Part shown: positions 26,095-34,716 of the stretch, piece after piece
Layout of the letters: every line of letters begins with the position of its first letter
How positions within the stretch are numbered: the stretch's first letter is position 1
From: a virus
Direction: 5' to 3' (one strand)
Length of the DNA stretch: 64,000 bases
Virus record (IMG/VR): IMGVR_UViG_3300032050_000024
Span: 62,001-126,000 of that record
Notes under the pieces: generated by a model
What the model was told of the DNA's origin: nothing
Databases searched by the model: none
The model's input: only the letters and a program-made list of their open reading frames with translations
Position numbers and translations under genes: made by a program

Positions 26095-27672
26095 TTATAA
26101 CAACCAAGTTAAATTTTCATCAGTTTGTCCATTATTCCACGACCAACCTGTGTCTTGTCGACGCTGTGTATTAGTATATATAACTGGATCTGTTTTAGTA
26201 AAATGTGAAAGAGCTCGCTTATTTAATTCAATTCCATGTTGACGTAATTTAAGTGATGTATCACGAAGCCAAAGACCAATACAAAAAGACATAACAAGAT
26301 CATCATTATATCCTTGTTGTGCTTGAGCTTTTCCGTTTAACCAAACAAATACAAATAATTCTTGTATTAATCGTTTTGATCTAATTACAGGTGTTCGTTC
26401 TCGCATATACATTTCGAGTGCTGAAATCATTAATGGACGAGTACGAGATGTTGTTGATACTCCAGGAACCATTTGTGACTTATCTTTTGTATCATAACCT
26501 TTTTTAAGTTGAATATCTATATCAACATAGCCATCGTCTTTGTATGTATAGAATAAATTTTCATAATTTCTGTCAAGTGCCGGTTGTATTGCAGCCCAAC
26601 CTATATTTGCATTTTCGATTGCTAGAAGTGCGTTGTTCCATTCAGTTGCAACCGTTACAAGCATATTACCAAAATCTTTAGGAGGAAGTTTACCTTTATA
26701 TTCTGCAACTTGTTTAACATCTTGTACATCAATAACATGAAATGTTGACCAGTCGCCCCCGTCTCCTCGTGCAACGTCAGCTACTACTATATAATCTCGT
26801 TCATAGTTAGGATATTCCCAAATCCAATATGCATTATCAAAACCTCGTCGTTCTATAGGTTCTGTGCATTTTTGTTCATATTCTAATAATATAGCGCCAT
26901 CTACTACAGTATGTCCTGATGAAATAAAATCACAATCACATTCTTGTGCCGCTCCACGTTCTCCTAAAAGTTGAGTTTGTTGATCGCGCCAATCTTGATC
27001 TCGTTCTGGGTGTACGGTCCAATGTAGTTTAATTGTATGAAATCCATTTATTTCTTGTTCGGCGTCTGACCATACTGAATGAAACCAATTACCGACACCA
27101 TTAGGTGTTGATAATACTATTGCGCCACCACCCGTTGATAGTGTTGCTTGTGATGCTATCCATATTTCTTCAATATTTCGTATAAATGCTGCTTCATCTA
27201 TAATAAGCAATGACAATGCTTCTGAACGTGCACCGGTGGTTGCAGATGATACTGCTTTTATTTGTGAACCATTCTTAAATTTAAGAGATAATTTATTGTC
27301 AGCTTCAATTGTTCCTTTCAACCAACTAGGTAAATTGTCGTGCATCACACGTACTTTTGTTACTAAGTTTTTAGCAACTTCTTGTGTTGTTGCAATAACA
27401 AGTACATTAAAATCCTGTTTAAACAACATACTCCAAAGAGCAAATCCAGCAGAAAGTGTTGATATACCTAACTGACGTGACTTAAGTATTACGTTATAAC
27501 GATGATCTCGTAATTCAGTTAATGTATCTTCTTGAAATGGAAATAAATTAAATTTTATTTTTCCTTTTTTAGGATGTTGTATATAACAATATTGCCTCAT
27601 AAAAAACACAGGATCTTTAGCACACATTGCATATTGTTGCTGAATAATCTGTTTTATGTTGGGTTGAGACAT
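26095..27672 (-). CDS. gp17: Terminase large subunit (T4 gp17 family)
   Basis: 525 residues (T4 gp17 has 610). ATPase: the Q-like motif FPFQEDTLTEL (44-54), Walker A SRQLGIST (65-72), Walker B LLIIDEAAF (155-163) with the catalytic Glu160, and coupling motif LSTPNG (187-192). Nuclease: RNase H-like fold with VVADVARGDGGDWSTF (296-311; acids D299, D307), AIENANIGW (E353) and a late NDDLVMSFCIGLW segment giving a further acid. It packages DNA through the portal and makes the headful cut. No small terminase subunit was recognised in the window. Two bases separate it from the spanin-like gene downstream. Confidence 0.95.
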   Translation of the reverse strand: MSQPNIKQIIQQQYAMCAKDPVFFMRQYCYIQHPKKGKIKFNLFPFQEDTLTELRDHRYNVILKSRQLGISTLSAGFALWSMLFKQDFNVLVIATTQEVAKNLVTKVRVMHDNLPSWLKGTIEADNKLSLKFKNGSQIKAVSSATTGARSEALSLLIIDEAAFIRNIEEIWIASQATLSTGGGAIVLSTPNGVGNWFHSVWSDAEQEINGFHTIKLHWTVHPERDQDWRDQQTQLLGERGAAQECDCDFISSGHTVVDGAILLEYEQKCTEPIERRGFDNAYWIWEYPNYERDYIVVADVARGDGGDWSTFHVIDVQDVKQVAEYKGKLPPKDFGNMLVTVATEWNNALLAIENANIGWAAIQPALDRNYENLFYTYKDDGYVDIDIQLKKGYDTKDKSQMVPGVSTTSRTRPLMISALEMYMRERTPVIRSKRLIQELFVFVWLNGKAQAQQGYNDDLVMSFCIGLWLRDTSLKLRQHGIELNKRALSHFTKTDPVIYTNTQRRQDTGWSWNNGQTDENLTWLL

Positions 27673-27673
27673 A

Positions 27674-28054
27674 TTATTTTAATATTTCATTTATCAATAT
27701 TCCAGAACCTAGTGTAGTAAAAATACCTAATCCAAACCAAAGATTTTTACTGTCATACCATTTAGGTTGTAAACGTTTTTCTCGTTGTACATATAAATCT
27801 ATATTTTTTTGTAGCAATGCAACTTGTTGTTTTTGCAATTCAATTTGTATGGAATCTAAATAAATTATAGATTGTTGTTTTTTAATAATACGTTGTTGCT
27901 TTTCAATTATTTCCGTATTTTTATCATCTACTGCCCATAATGAATCAATAGTTGTTGATATGTCTAGTAATTCTTGTTCTGTAAAACACGTATCAGGAAT
28001 AGTTTGAGTAAAACTAAATACAGGAAATAATAATATAACTAGTAAACGCTTCAT
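27674..28054 (+). other. Strand note: see minus-strand spanin-like gene
   Basis: No plus-strand gene is supported here; the coding feature at this position is on the minus strand and is listed separately. Confidence 0.05.
27674..28054 (-). CDS. Exported coiled-coil protein, outer spanin-like candidate
   Basis: 126 residues. A signal sequence MKRLLVILLFPVFSFTQ with a Bacteroidota-style 'TQ' end, then IPDTCFTEQELLDISTTIDS, a coiled coil (IIEKQQRIIKKQQSIIYLDS, IELQKQQVALLQKN) and a hydrophobic C-terminal segment (LWFGLGIFTTLGSGILINEI). Cys23 is not in a standard lipobox, so it is not a textbook o-spanin; the C-terminal hydrophobic stretch also allows a unimolecular spanin-like topology. It overlaps the membrane coiled-coil gene upstream by 4 nt. 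The pair resembles Rz/Rz1 lysis partners in topology; no endolysin or holin was recognised nearby. Confidence 0.6.
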   Translation of the reverse strand: MKRLLVILLFPVFSFTQTIPDTCFTEQELLDISTTIDSLWAVDDKNTEIIEKQQRIIKKQQSIIYLDSIQIELQKQQVALLQKNIDLYVQREKRLQPKWYDSKNLWFGLGIFTTLGSGILINEILK

Positions 28055-28386
28055 TTCTTTTTTCTTTTATTTGTTTTATTCAAAATATTTTGTTTAGCTT
28101 GTTTTGTAGATTTAGGTTTTTCTATAACAACATCATCTTTTTTTGTAATTATTGAATCAACTTCATCAATTAAATCTTGAACTTCTTGTTTTGCTTTATC
28201 TCTTTGATCTTCAATTACATCAACTTTTCCAGAAATTACGTCAACTTGTTGTTTGTTATCATCAATTTTTTTGTCTGCTTTATCATTTTGTTTGTCATCT
28301 ACTTTCTTTTTAACTGCAACAGCAATTCCAAAAAATGCTAATACGGCTCCTACTATGATTGCCCAATATTTTTTAATTGTTTTCAT
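28051..28386 (-). CDS. Membrane-anchored coiled-coil protein, inner spanin-like candidate
   Basis: 111 residues from the ATG at 28386, chosen because GGAG lies 6 nt before it; an ATG at 28398 has no such site. One N-terminal membrane segment (YWAIIVGAVLAFFGIAVAV), then a Lys/Asp-rich coiled coil (DDKQNDKADKKIDDNKQQVD, VEDQRDKAKQEV-like heptads), and a basic tail ending NKRKKK. Topology N-in/C-out matches inner-membrane spanins (Rz) that span the periplasm. Overlaps both neighbours. Function is inferred from topology and pairing only. Confidence 0.6.
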   Translation of the reverse strand: MKTIKKYWAIIVGAVLAFFGIAVAVKKKVDDKQNDKADKKIDDNKQQVDVISGKVDVIEDQRDKAKQEVQDLIDEVDSIITKKDDVVIEKPKSTKQAKQNILNKTNKRKKK

Positions 28387-29023
28387 CGTTTTCTCCATTT
28401 AATCGTTTTAAAAATCTTTCTTTAAATTCTTCAAATCCTTTTTGTACTTTTTCTTCAAACTCCTCCGGAGTCATCTGAGCAGCCCAAGTTTCAGTTTCGC
28501 CATCTGCATTTGTTACAAATTTAGATGCTTGTGTATATGTTTGTTTGAGCATTTCAACATCTTTTTCTGCTTGACGTAACCACGCTTCTGCATTTTGTCG
28601 GACTCTAGTTTTTTCATATTCTTCATATGTTCCTGCTTTGCGCATTTCATGTTCCCATTCAACCGTACAATCAAAACACATACCATTTAGTTTACGCATT
28701 TTTTCATCAATTGATTTTGGATTAAAACATGTACATGAATCTTTACGGCAATTAGGAAATGATCGTATTTCATCTCGTATTTCTTGAAACACTTCTGAAT
28801 TTTTGGTTTTACGAATTCGGAATCCATCTTTTTGTTCAATAACCCAGATCATTCCAGATGAATCTGTTTCTTCCCAAACGTCTCCAATTTCGTGTCGTTC
28901 TGATTTTTTTGCCTGTTCTTTAGCATCAGAAAATCCTACCGACTTTTTTGTTTGAAACTTATGTGTGCCATCAATCATTTGTTGAATGGCTTTGATGTTT
29001 TGTAACTTGTTAGATTTTGACAT
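28373..29023 (-). CDS. Protein with cysteine cluster, unknown
   Basis: 216 residues. N-terminal third has HEIGDVWEETDSSGMIWVIE and GFRIRKTKNSEVFQEI; a Cys cluster follows (C92, C97, C99, C116, C119: NCRKDSCTCF and MCFDC), able to bind zinc; the C-terminal half is a charged helix (WLRQAEKDVEMLKQTYTQAS) ending with an acidic segment. Seen by eye as a type conserved near terminase in T4-like aquatic phages. Could be a nucleic-acid binding or terminase accessory protein; no direct evidence. Confidence 0.65.
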   Translation of the reverse strand: MSKSNKLQNIKAIQQMIDGTHKFQTKKSVGFSDAKEQAKKSERHEIGDVWEETDSSGMIWVIEQKDGFRIRKTKNSEVFQEIRDEIRSFPNCRKDSCTCFNPKSIDEKMRKLNGMCFDCTVEWEHEMRKAGTYEEYEKTRVRQNAEAWLRQAEKDVEMLKQTYTQASKFVTNADGETETWAAQMTPEEFEEKVQKGFEEFKERFLKRLNGENDENN

Positions 29024-29026
29024 ATA

Positions 29027-29887
29027 TTATTTATTATTTGAACTTGATCCTAATTTAGATAATTTCTTATTAGATGTAATTTTGAACATTTTCCAAATAT
29101 TTGCTTGATCTTCAACTTCGGCATCTTTTAAAGAAATATTTAAAACTTTGATAATTGATTTTAATTTTGCAATATTTCCTTCTTGTTTTTTAAGATATTG
29201 TACAAATCGATCTATATCTAAAGCTTCTTTTGTTTCTGGTGAAACTTGTTTTTCTGCTGCAGCATCAGGTGCTGGAGTTTCGCCGGCCGGCGGTGGTGTA
29301 GTTGAAGCCGGCGGCGTTTCAGCTGATGCATCTGGGGCTGCAGGTTCTGCTGGTTCTGGTGCATCAGTTTCTGGAGTGGGAGCTGCAGGTTCTGCTGGTT
29401 CTGGAGTTGTAGGCTCTGCCGGTTCTGGAGTTGTAGGCTCTGCCGGTTCTGGGGCGTCATCTTTTTTTTCTTGTTCTAGTAAAACTTTAACAATTTTTCT
29501 ACGAACATATTCTCTAACTAAACGTTCTCTTTGTTCTCTAGTTAAATTTTCTATTTTATCTTTGATAACTCCAGATATTTCTTTTTCTTCTGCATCTTGT
29601 CGTTTCTTTAAACGTTTTGCGGCAGTTTTTGGTTCCCATTCTCCATTTTCTAAATCATCATATAAACGATCATCAGCATTGTATTTTACATCATACTTAC
29701 CATCATCTTGCATCATTTTATCTGTTTTACGCAAAACATTAAGTTGTTTATCTCCAGTAGATTTAGGATTCAAACCGCCTTTTTTATCATCATGAGTATA
29801 TGATTTAAGGTCTTTACGAGGGGTTGGTTTTTGTGATTTTTCTAAATCTTTTGGTGCTTTGTATTTGCTCTTATGTTTTTCAGCCAT
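29027..29887 (-). CDS. Charged protein with PEPAEPT linker, unknown
   Basis: 286 residues. Lys-rich N-terminus (MAEKHKSKYKAPKDLEKSQK), helical middle (LTREQRERLVREYVRRKIVK), a 70-residue Pro/Glu/Ala/Thr linker with PEPAEPTT repeats (about residues 145-215), and a C-terminal helical domain (FVQYLKKQEGNIAKLKSIIK, ANIWKMFKITSNKKLSKLG). A two-domain protein with a stiff extended linker. The linker DNA is much richer in G+C than the surroundings. ATAGGACAAGTA precedes the ATG. No function assigned. Confidence 0.65.
   Translation of the reverse strand: MAEKHKSKYKAPKDLEKSQKPTPRKDLKSYTHDDKKGGLNPKSTGDKQLNVLRKTDKMMQDDGKYDVKYNADDRLYDDLENGEWEPKTAAKRLKKRQDAEEKEISGVIKDKIENLTREQRERLVREYVRRKIVKVLLEQEKKDDAPEPAEPTTPEPAEPTTPEPAEPAAPTPETDAPEPAEPAAPDASAETPPASTTPPPAGETPAPDAAAEKQVSPETKEALDIDRFVQYLKKQEGNIAKLKSIIKVLNISLKDAEVEDQANIWKMFKITSNKKLSKLGSSSNNK
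29340..29460 (-). repeat. Repeat encoding PEPAEPT units
   Basis: Near-identical 24-nt units, plus strand GTTGTAGGCTCTGCCGGTTC type, occur in tandem with degenerate flanking copies. G+C content here is far above the window average. Confidence 0.8.
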
Positions 29888-29906
29888 TACTTGTCCTATT
29901 TTTTCA

Positions 29907-29920
29907 TATAAATATAAATA
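29907..29920 (-). promoter_or_regulatory. Double late-promoter-like motif upstream of 286-residue gene
   Basis: Minus strand reads TGATATTTATATTTATATGA, two overlapping TATTTATA cores (29913-29920 and 29907-29914), about 20-30 nt before the start at 29887. Confidence 0.65.
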
Positions 29921-31945
29921 TCACCGTGCGTACTTTAATACCCCTAGTATTTGATTAACTGGTGCAAATGCTCCTGTGAGCTTGTATGTATTGCCCCCAT
30001 ATACAAATACTACGCCTTCAGATGGTACAATTGCTTCAAATCCGCCTAACCGTTGTATACGTTTTAATTCATGTTCTAGCTTTTTAATGCTATTAATATC
30101 TTGGGTTGTTTCTAATTCTCTAATTAGATCAGCTAAATCTTTTTTCAATTCCTGTACAGATTGTGATGGATTAGCTGCTAAGAAATTTTCTGCATTACGT
30201 AATACAACTGCACCTAACCGTAGAAATATGCTTTCAAATGGTTCCATGTTTTGTTTGTAATACGTTTTAAAATCTTTTTTATCAAATTCAGTTACCCATG
30301 CAGAAAATTCTGGATTTGTGATTTGTTTTTTAAGTGCGGCAATGTTTGCGGATTTGTCAAAAAATGCCCATCGATTGATTAATGCTGTTAATATTTCAGC
30401 CGGGATGTCATATCCTAAGCCTTGTGCTTTTTCTCGTATTACATCTCCCCACCACGCTTTATGATAGTCAGAAACTAGATCCGTATCTTTCAATTTATAT
30501 CTAGAACGTAATTGATCTACTTCATTAAAAAATGCAGCTTGTTGATCTTCAAAGTCTGCTAATCTACCAATTTTGATTCGTTGCGGCGGAATAAATGAAA
30601 ATGTTTTTTGTAAGTGTGCATTTGCATCTTGAATAATTCCTTGCAAGGCTCCTCCTCCAGTTAAGTCTGTTTGCATGGTATTACCTGCTTCATCATATTC
30701 AACTAGATTGTGAAATTGTAATACTGCAACATCATATGAAATTACATTTTTAGTTGCAGGATAAATAATTTCCATGTTAGCAAATACTCGTCCATTTTTA
30801 AAAATACCATTTAATACGTTCGGATCTACGCGATTAAATGCTTCTGCTAAATCTTCTGCTGCGTTGCCGAATGCATCTGATATAGGACCTCTACCTCCAA
30901 ACTTGTCCTGTATTTCTTGTACTGACATTGGATTGATTACAGTACCTTTATTTCTAGCAAATCCAATTTGTCCGTTTTTATATGTTACTTGAATATTTTG
31001 ACCATCAGTTTTTTCAGTTACTGCCGATTCAATGTCTAAATAACCTCCTAATGCTCTAGAAATAATTTCTTTAACATCGCCGAATGAAAGTGCATGATCA
31101 TCATAAGGATGAGCCATATGTCCTGCTGCCCCACCTTCTTTTATTATTTGAATTGCTTCTGTTAATGGAACTCCAAATATAGTTTTGTCAAAATCTTTAA
31201 AATCATATACAAATGGTTTTGCAATGTTTGAATCTAAAAATTTTCTTAATTTTTTAATTTTTGCATCGTGTTTTGCTGCAGTTTTAGGATCCATATATCC
31301 TTCAACTACTTTGTTAACTTCTGATACTAATTGTTTAGCCCACCATTCTTTTGAAAATAATGATTCTTGCAGTCCTGTTAATATTTGCCAAACATTTTTA
31401 ACTTCAGAATCATTTTGTGCGGGATATGATGCTCGAAATGTTGCATAATCATTATTAGCAATTGCTGCCCGTACGGTTGATGCTGATATTGGTTCTCCGT
31501 TTTTATATAGTAATGGATCAATATCTAAATTTAATTCTGTTGCATCAACTCCTGCAGGAATTGTACGTCCGGAGCGATCTCCTACGGTTTTATATTTATC
31601 TACATTTGGAACAAAGTCTTTTGCTCGTACGTAATCATCTCCTTTTGTTGATGCTGCCATAGCATATCGTCCCGTTGCATCTTGCGGCAATGCAAATAAA
31701 TATTCATACGCTGCCATAATAGGAGAATTAAATTGAGTAGGTTGAATTTCAATGTTCGGATTGCGATTAATTAAATTGAATATTTCAATTGTTTTTTCTC
31801 TAGTAATACCGTCTCGATCTTTTGGGCCAATTAAAAGAATTACCTTATCTGTATCAGGATGCTGTGCATAACGTTCAGCTAATGCTAAATGAGCTCCTGT
31901 TAATGGTTTAAATCCTCCTGGAAATAATGTTATTATTTTGTTCAT
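29921..31945 (-). CDS. Two-domain protein: HxGH-type nucleotidyltransferase fused to ligase-like adenylyltransferase
   Basis: 674 residues. Domain 1 (1-165): FPGGFKPLTGAHLALAERY (8-26) is a variant of the HxGH loop, and EPISASTVRAA (151-161) is the matching 'ISxSxxR' motif of cytidylyl/adenylyltransferases such as NadD/NMNAT. Domain 2 (about 275-660): GHMAHPYDDHALSFGDVKEI, then the covalent-nucleotidylation motif EKTDGQN (K312), FARNKG (R331), motif III-like FANMEIIYP (E392), motif IV-like EGVVF (E643) and motif V-like YKLTG (K655), the order of polynucleotide ligases. A helical insertion separates motifs III and IV. Predicted roles: nucleotide-cofactor synthesis plus nucleic-acid ligation or capping; substrates unknown. 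Confidence 0.8.
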   Translation of the reverse strand: MNKIITLFPGGFKPLTGAHLALAERYAQHPDTDKVILLIGPKDRDGITREKTIEIFNLINRNPNIEIQPTQFNSPIMAAYEYLFALPQDATGRYAMAASTKGDDYVRAKDFVPNVDKYKTVGDRSGRTIPAGVDATELNLDIDPLLYKNGEPISASTVRAAIANNDYATFRASYPAQNDSEVKNVWQILTGLQESLFSKEWWAKQLVSEVNKVVEGYMDPKTAAKHDAKIKKLRKFLDSNIAKPFVYDFKDFDKTIFGVPLTEAIQIIKEGGAAGHMAHPYDDHALSFGDVKEIISRALGGYLDIESAVTEKTDGQNIQVTYKNGQIGFARNKGTVINPMSVQEIQDKFGGRGPISDAFGNAAEDLAEAFNRVDPNVLNGIFKNGRVFANMEIIYPATKNVISYDVAVLQFHNLVEYDEAGNTMQTDLTGGGALQGIIQDANAHLQKTFSFIPPQRIKIGRLADFEDQQAAFFNEVDQLRSRYKLKDTDLVSDYHKAWWGDVIREKAQGLGYDIPAEILTALINRWAFFDKSANIAALKKQITNPEFSAWVTEFDKKDFKTYYKQNMEPFESIFLRLGAVVLRNAENFLAANPSQSVQELKKDLADLIRELETTQDINSIKKLEHELKRIQRLGGFEAIVPSEGVVFVYGGNTYKLTGAFAPVNQILGVLKYAR

Positions 31946-31960
31946 GTGATTTATGTTTTA

Positions 31961-31968
31961 TATAAATA
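31961..31968 (-). promoter_or_regulatory. Late-promoter-like motif upstream of nucleotidyltransferase/ligase-like gene
   Basis: Minus strand reads TTTAAATATTTATATAAAAC, 16-24 nt before the start at 31945. Confidence 0.6.
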
Positions 31969-31981
31969 TTTAAACTATTAT

Positions 31982-34690
31982 TTATTCTCGTATTGGTCCA
32001 ATTGGTAATGGATTTACTACTGATCCTGCAGACCTGCTTGTACGATATACAAAACTTTTTAATTTAAGTACATCACCGGTATTAGGAGAAGTTGTACGTT
32101 CTACAATCATATATATTCTGACATAATAACCTTGAAAATTTTCAAATGTATTAATAAATGCACCTGAAGTAACTTGAACATTACGAGCGCCGCCTTCGGT
32201 GAAAGTAGAGTTTATTGGAGTAATTTGAACTATACTAGAAATTGGCTCTGGAGTACTCCATGAATCATATCCGGTGGTAGTTCCAATACTTCCAGTATAA
32301 CTAGCAGATTGAATGTACCATTTTGCTTGTATAGTTCCACCGGTGCTTGCAGCAGGCGTAAATTCATACATAAAAGAAGATTGTAATCTAGTTTCGCCTG
32401 GCAAAATAAATGTTTCAAATATTGATGCAGTTTGTGGCGATGTTTGTAAATTAACACCGGTGATATTTATTTCATCTCTATTAAAATAAACAACTCGGCC
32501 GATATTTAATCCATCTGCATATTCATTATTTGAATCAAATAAAACATTTCCAGCTGGTCCTAATGTTACAATTGAAGATGCAGTTACATCTCCGTTTGCA
32601 TTCAAGTAAAATCCACTTGATGAAATTTCTAACAATCCGTTACTGCCACTAATATATGTTCCATTCGGATTTCCAAAAAAGAAATTATCTGTTGCAACAT
32701 AAATTTCATTATCAGTTGTTGAATATCTAAAATAGCTACTAGTATTAAGATAAAGTTCTAATCCAACACCAGAGTATGGATTTCCATATTTTGTTAAAGA
32801 GCCACTAAGTGCAGATCCGCTCCATAGTAAAAATCCAGGAAATCCAGCATCAAAACCATCATATCCTAATGATCTAACAAAACCACTGTTTTTATATCCG
32901 GATATTGCAACTCCTGATTCTAAAGAATCTGCAACATACAATGAACCAGTAAGCATTGAATAATCACCATCAATATAACGATTTCCTCCTTGCCATGATT
33001 TATCATAAAGATATGACGTTTGTTTACTTTTTACTCCAGCAACATTGTAATATTCTACTTTGAATGAAATTTGGTTATTTGCTTTATGTGGTGTATTAAT
33101 AAGTGAACGTATTCTAGTATAGTTAGGAGAATATCCGGCATCATTATCTGTTGTAGTTCTAACATCTGCAAATTGCCATTGACCTGATTCTATTACAAAA
33201 AGCAATGAGGCTGCTCCGTCGGCATCAGTTTCAAAATTAAATACTACATCATCAAAACGTTGTGAATCGCTTGTTACTTCTAACTCCCCAATGCGTTTAC
33301 CTATGATTCTAGGTAATTCTTGATTAAAATAATCTGTAGTATCAAATGCAAATGCAGAACCAGAAACATATACTAATACTCTAGGATTAAGTCCTGTTGA
33401 ATCACGTGTTCCTAATGCATCTATTGTTACTTTATATGCAGACTGCGAAATAAATACGCCGGCATAAGCAGGTTTAGTTTCTACAACATGTACTGCATTA
33501 CGTGCTGAAATATCCGTTGCACTTGTTACAGACATTGCATTGTTAAGCGATGCGGTAGTCCAAGTAAGAGTTGGTGCAGTGCTTGCAGTTTTACCTAGAT
33601 ATGTATATGCATCCCAATATGTATTGATAATGCTTTGTGATGTAAATGCGCCAATACTTTGATCTGGAAACAATGATGCTGTGTTTGAAACAAATATTTC
33701 TGTTTCTTCTAATTCAACATCATTAACCAATTCCCATGTTCCAACTGTACCTTTATTGTTAGTATAAACTTTTATTCGCGAAATATCTCCAGTATCTGGA
33801 TCTAATCCTTTTACTTGAACTAATGCAAATGATTGAGAGTTTTCTGTTGCAACATATGTTGGAGATGCTTCATATGTTAATGAAAATGCCGAATATGCAA
33901 AATTTGTATATGTATGTGGAAATATGCTTTGGCTACTATAAACTGTATATTCTTGATCTAACAATGCTGTTGTGCTAGATAATATTTTTTTTATCGTACT
34001 TGTGTAAGGTGAAGCTGCCACCGCGTAATTAGGAGTAGGAGTAGGATTTGTCGGTGTTGCTATAGTTATAGTACCAGTTGACATATCCGAAGTAAATAAA
34101 CCTCCGGTAATTTCAACTGCAGGTGTTCCATTAAGAGAAAAATATCTTACTTGACCCGTTGTATATGTTGGAAATTGTTGACTACCTGAATACGTTCTAT
34201 CAAGTTGTACACCTACTTGTTCTGATATTTCTAAAGCTGGTATTTTTGAAAATATAATTTCAGAATCATTTGATACATTTGGATTAACTGGGACATTTCT
34301 TGTCCAACGTAAATTTGGTCGACCTTGCCATTCTTGTGGCACTGCAACACCATTAATGGTTTGTGCTTCTGCTACAAGTGTTATGATACAATCACCTGGT
34401 GAAGTTTCAGAATAAATGTAAATTGCAATTACACGCGATTTATCTTCATCAATATAATCAACAACTTCAGAATATATCGGATCGCCGTTATAATCAAGTA
34501 CTTCAATATTTAATACACCTCCAACGCGTAAATTAGTAGGATGACCTCGAAGTTTAAATAAATTTTTACCCGCAGTTAATCTTGTTGGAAATTCAGTTAT
34601 TTGAAAATAGTCCGGTGATGTTAATGAAGAGTCTTCAAAATAAACCGGAATGAATTCTAAACCTTTGTAAACTGTTTCTTTGCGTTTCAT
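31982..34690 (-). CDS. Large tail/fibre structural protein
   Basis: 902 residues, beta-rich, no membrane segments. The N-terminal 150 residues (FIPVYFEDSSLTSPDYFQIT, TRLTAGKNLFKLRGHPTNLR, VGGVLNIEVLDYNGDPIYSE) look like an attachment domain; the middle has repeated Ser/Thr/Tyr-rich beta domains; the segment NGLLEISSSGFYLNANGDVT resembles collar or knob domains of fibre proteins; the C-terminal 120 residues form another beta domain. Probably a baseplate-proximal fibre or tail tip protein. Located among enzymes, apart from the main fibre cluster, with its own promoter motif. No Shine-Dalgarno is evident. Confidence 0.7.
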   Translation of the reverse strand: MKRKETVYKGLEFIPVYFEDSSLTSPDYFQITEFPTRLTAGKNLFKLRGHPTNLRVGGVLNIEVLDYNGDPIYSEVVDYIDEDKSRVIAIYIYSETSPGDCIITLVAEAQTINGVAVPQEWQGRPNLRWTRNVPVNPNVSNDSEIIFSKIPALEISEQVGVQLDRTYSGSQQFPTYTTGQVRYFSLNGTPAVEITGGLFTSDMSTGTITIATPTNPTPTPNYAVAASPYTSTIKKILSSTTALLDQEYTVYSSQSIFPHTYTNFAYSAFSLTYEASPTYVATENSQSFALVQVKGLDPDTGDISRIKVYTNNKGTVGTWELVNDVELEETEIFVSNTASLFPDQSIGAFTSQSIINTYWDAYTYLGKTASTAPTLTWTTASLNNAMSVTSATDISARNAVHVVETKPAYAGVFISQSAYKVTIDALGTRDSTGLNPRVLVYVSGSAFAFDTTDYFNQELPRIIGKRIGELEVTSDSQRFDDVVFNFETDADGAASLLFVIESGQWQFADVRTTTDNDAGYSPNYTRIRSLINTPHKANNQISFKVEYYNVAGVKSKQTSYLYDKSWQGGNRYIDGDYSMLTGSLYVADSLESGVAISGYKNSGFVRSLGYDGFDAGFPGFLLWSGSALSGSLTKYGNPYSGVGLELYLNTSSYFRYSTTDNEIYVATDNFFFGNPNGTYISGSNGLLEISSSGFYLNANGDVTASSIVTLGPAGNVLFDSNNEYADGLNIGRVVYFNRDEINITGVNLQTSPQTASIFETFILPGETRLQSSFMYEFTPAASTGGTIQAKWYIQSASYTGSIGTTTGYDSWSTPEPISSIVQITPINSTFTEGGARNVQVTSGAFINTFENFQGYYVRIYMIVERTTSPNTGDVLKLKSFVYRTSRSAGSVVNPLPIGPIRE

Positions 34691-34708
34691 TACATGAAAT
34701 TTCTTTCA

Positions 34709-34716
34709 TATAAATA
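34709..34716 (-). promoter_or_regulatory. Late-promoter-like motif upstream of 902-residue tail gene
   Basis: Minus strand reads AACTAATATTTATATGAAAG, 19-26 nt before the start at 34690. Confidence 0.6.

Noticed and set aside
27674-28054. Plus-strand coding at the spanin-like locus
   Set aside because: No credible plus-strand frame; a low-confidence placeholder in the feature list notes this, and the real gene is on the minus strand.
29148-29795. Plus-strand Ser/Gly/Ala-rich frame of about 215 codons
   Set aside because: It is antisense to the PEPAEPT repeat gene; its composition simply mirrors the repeat, and the minus gene fits the operon, spacing and ribosome-binding site.
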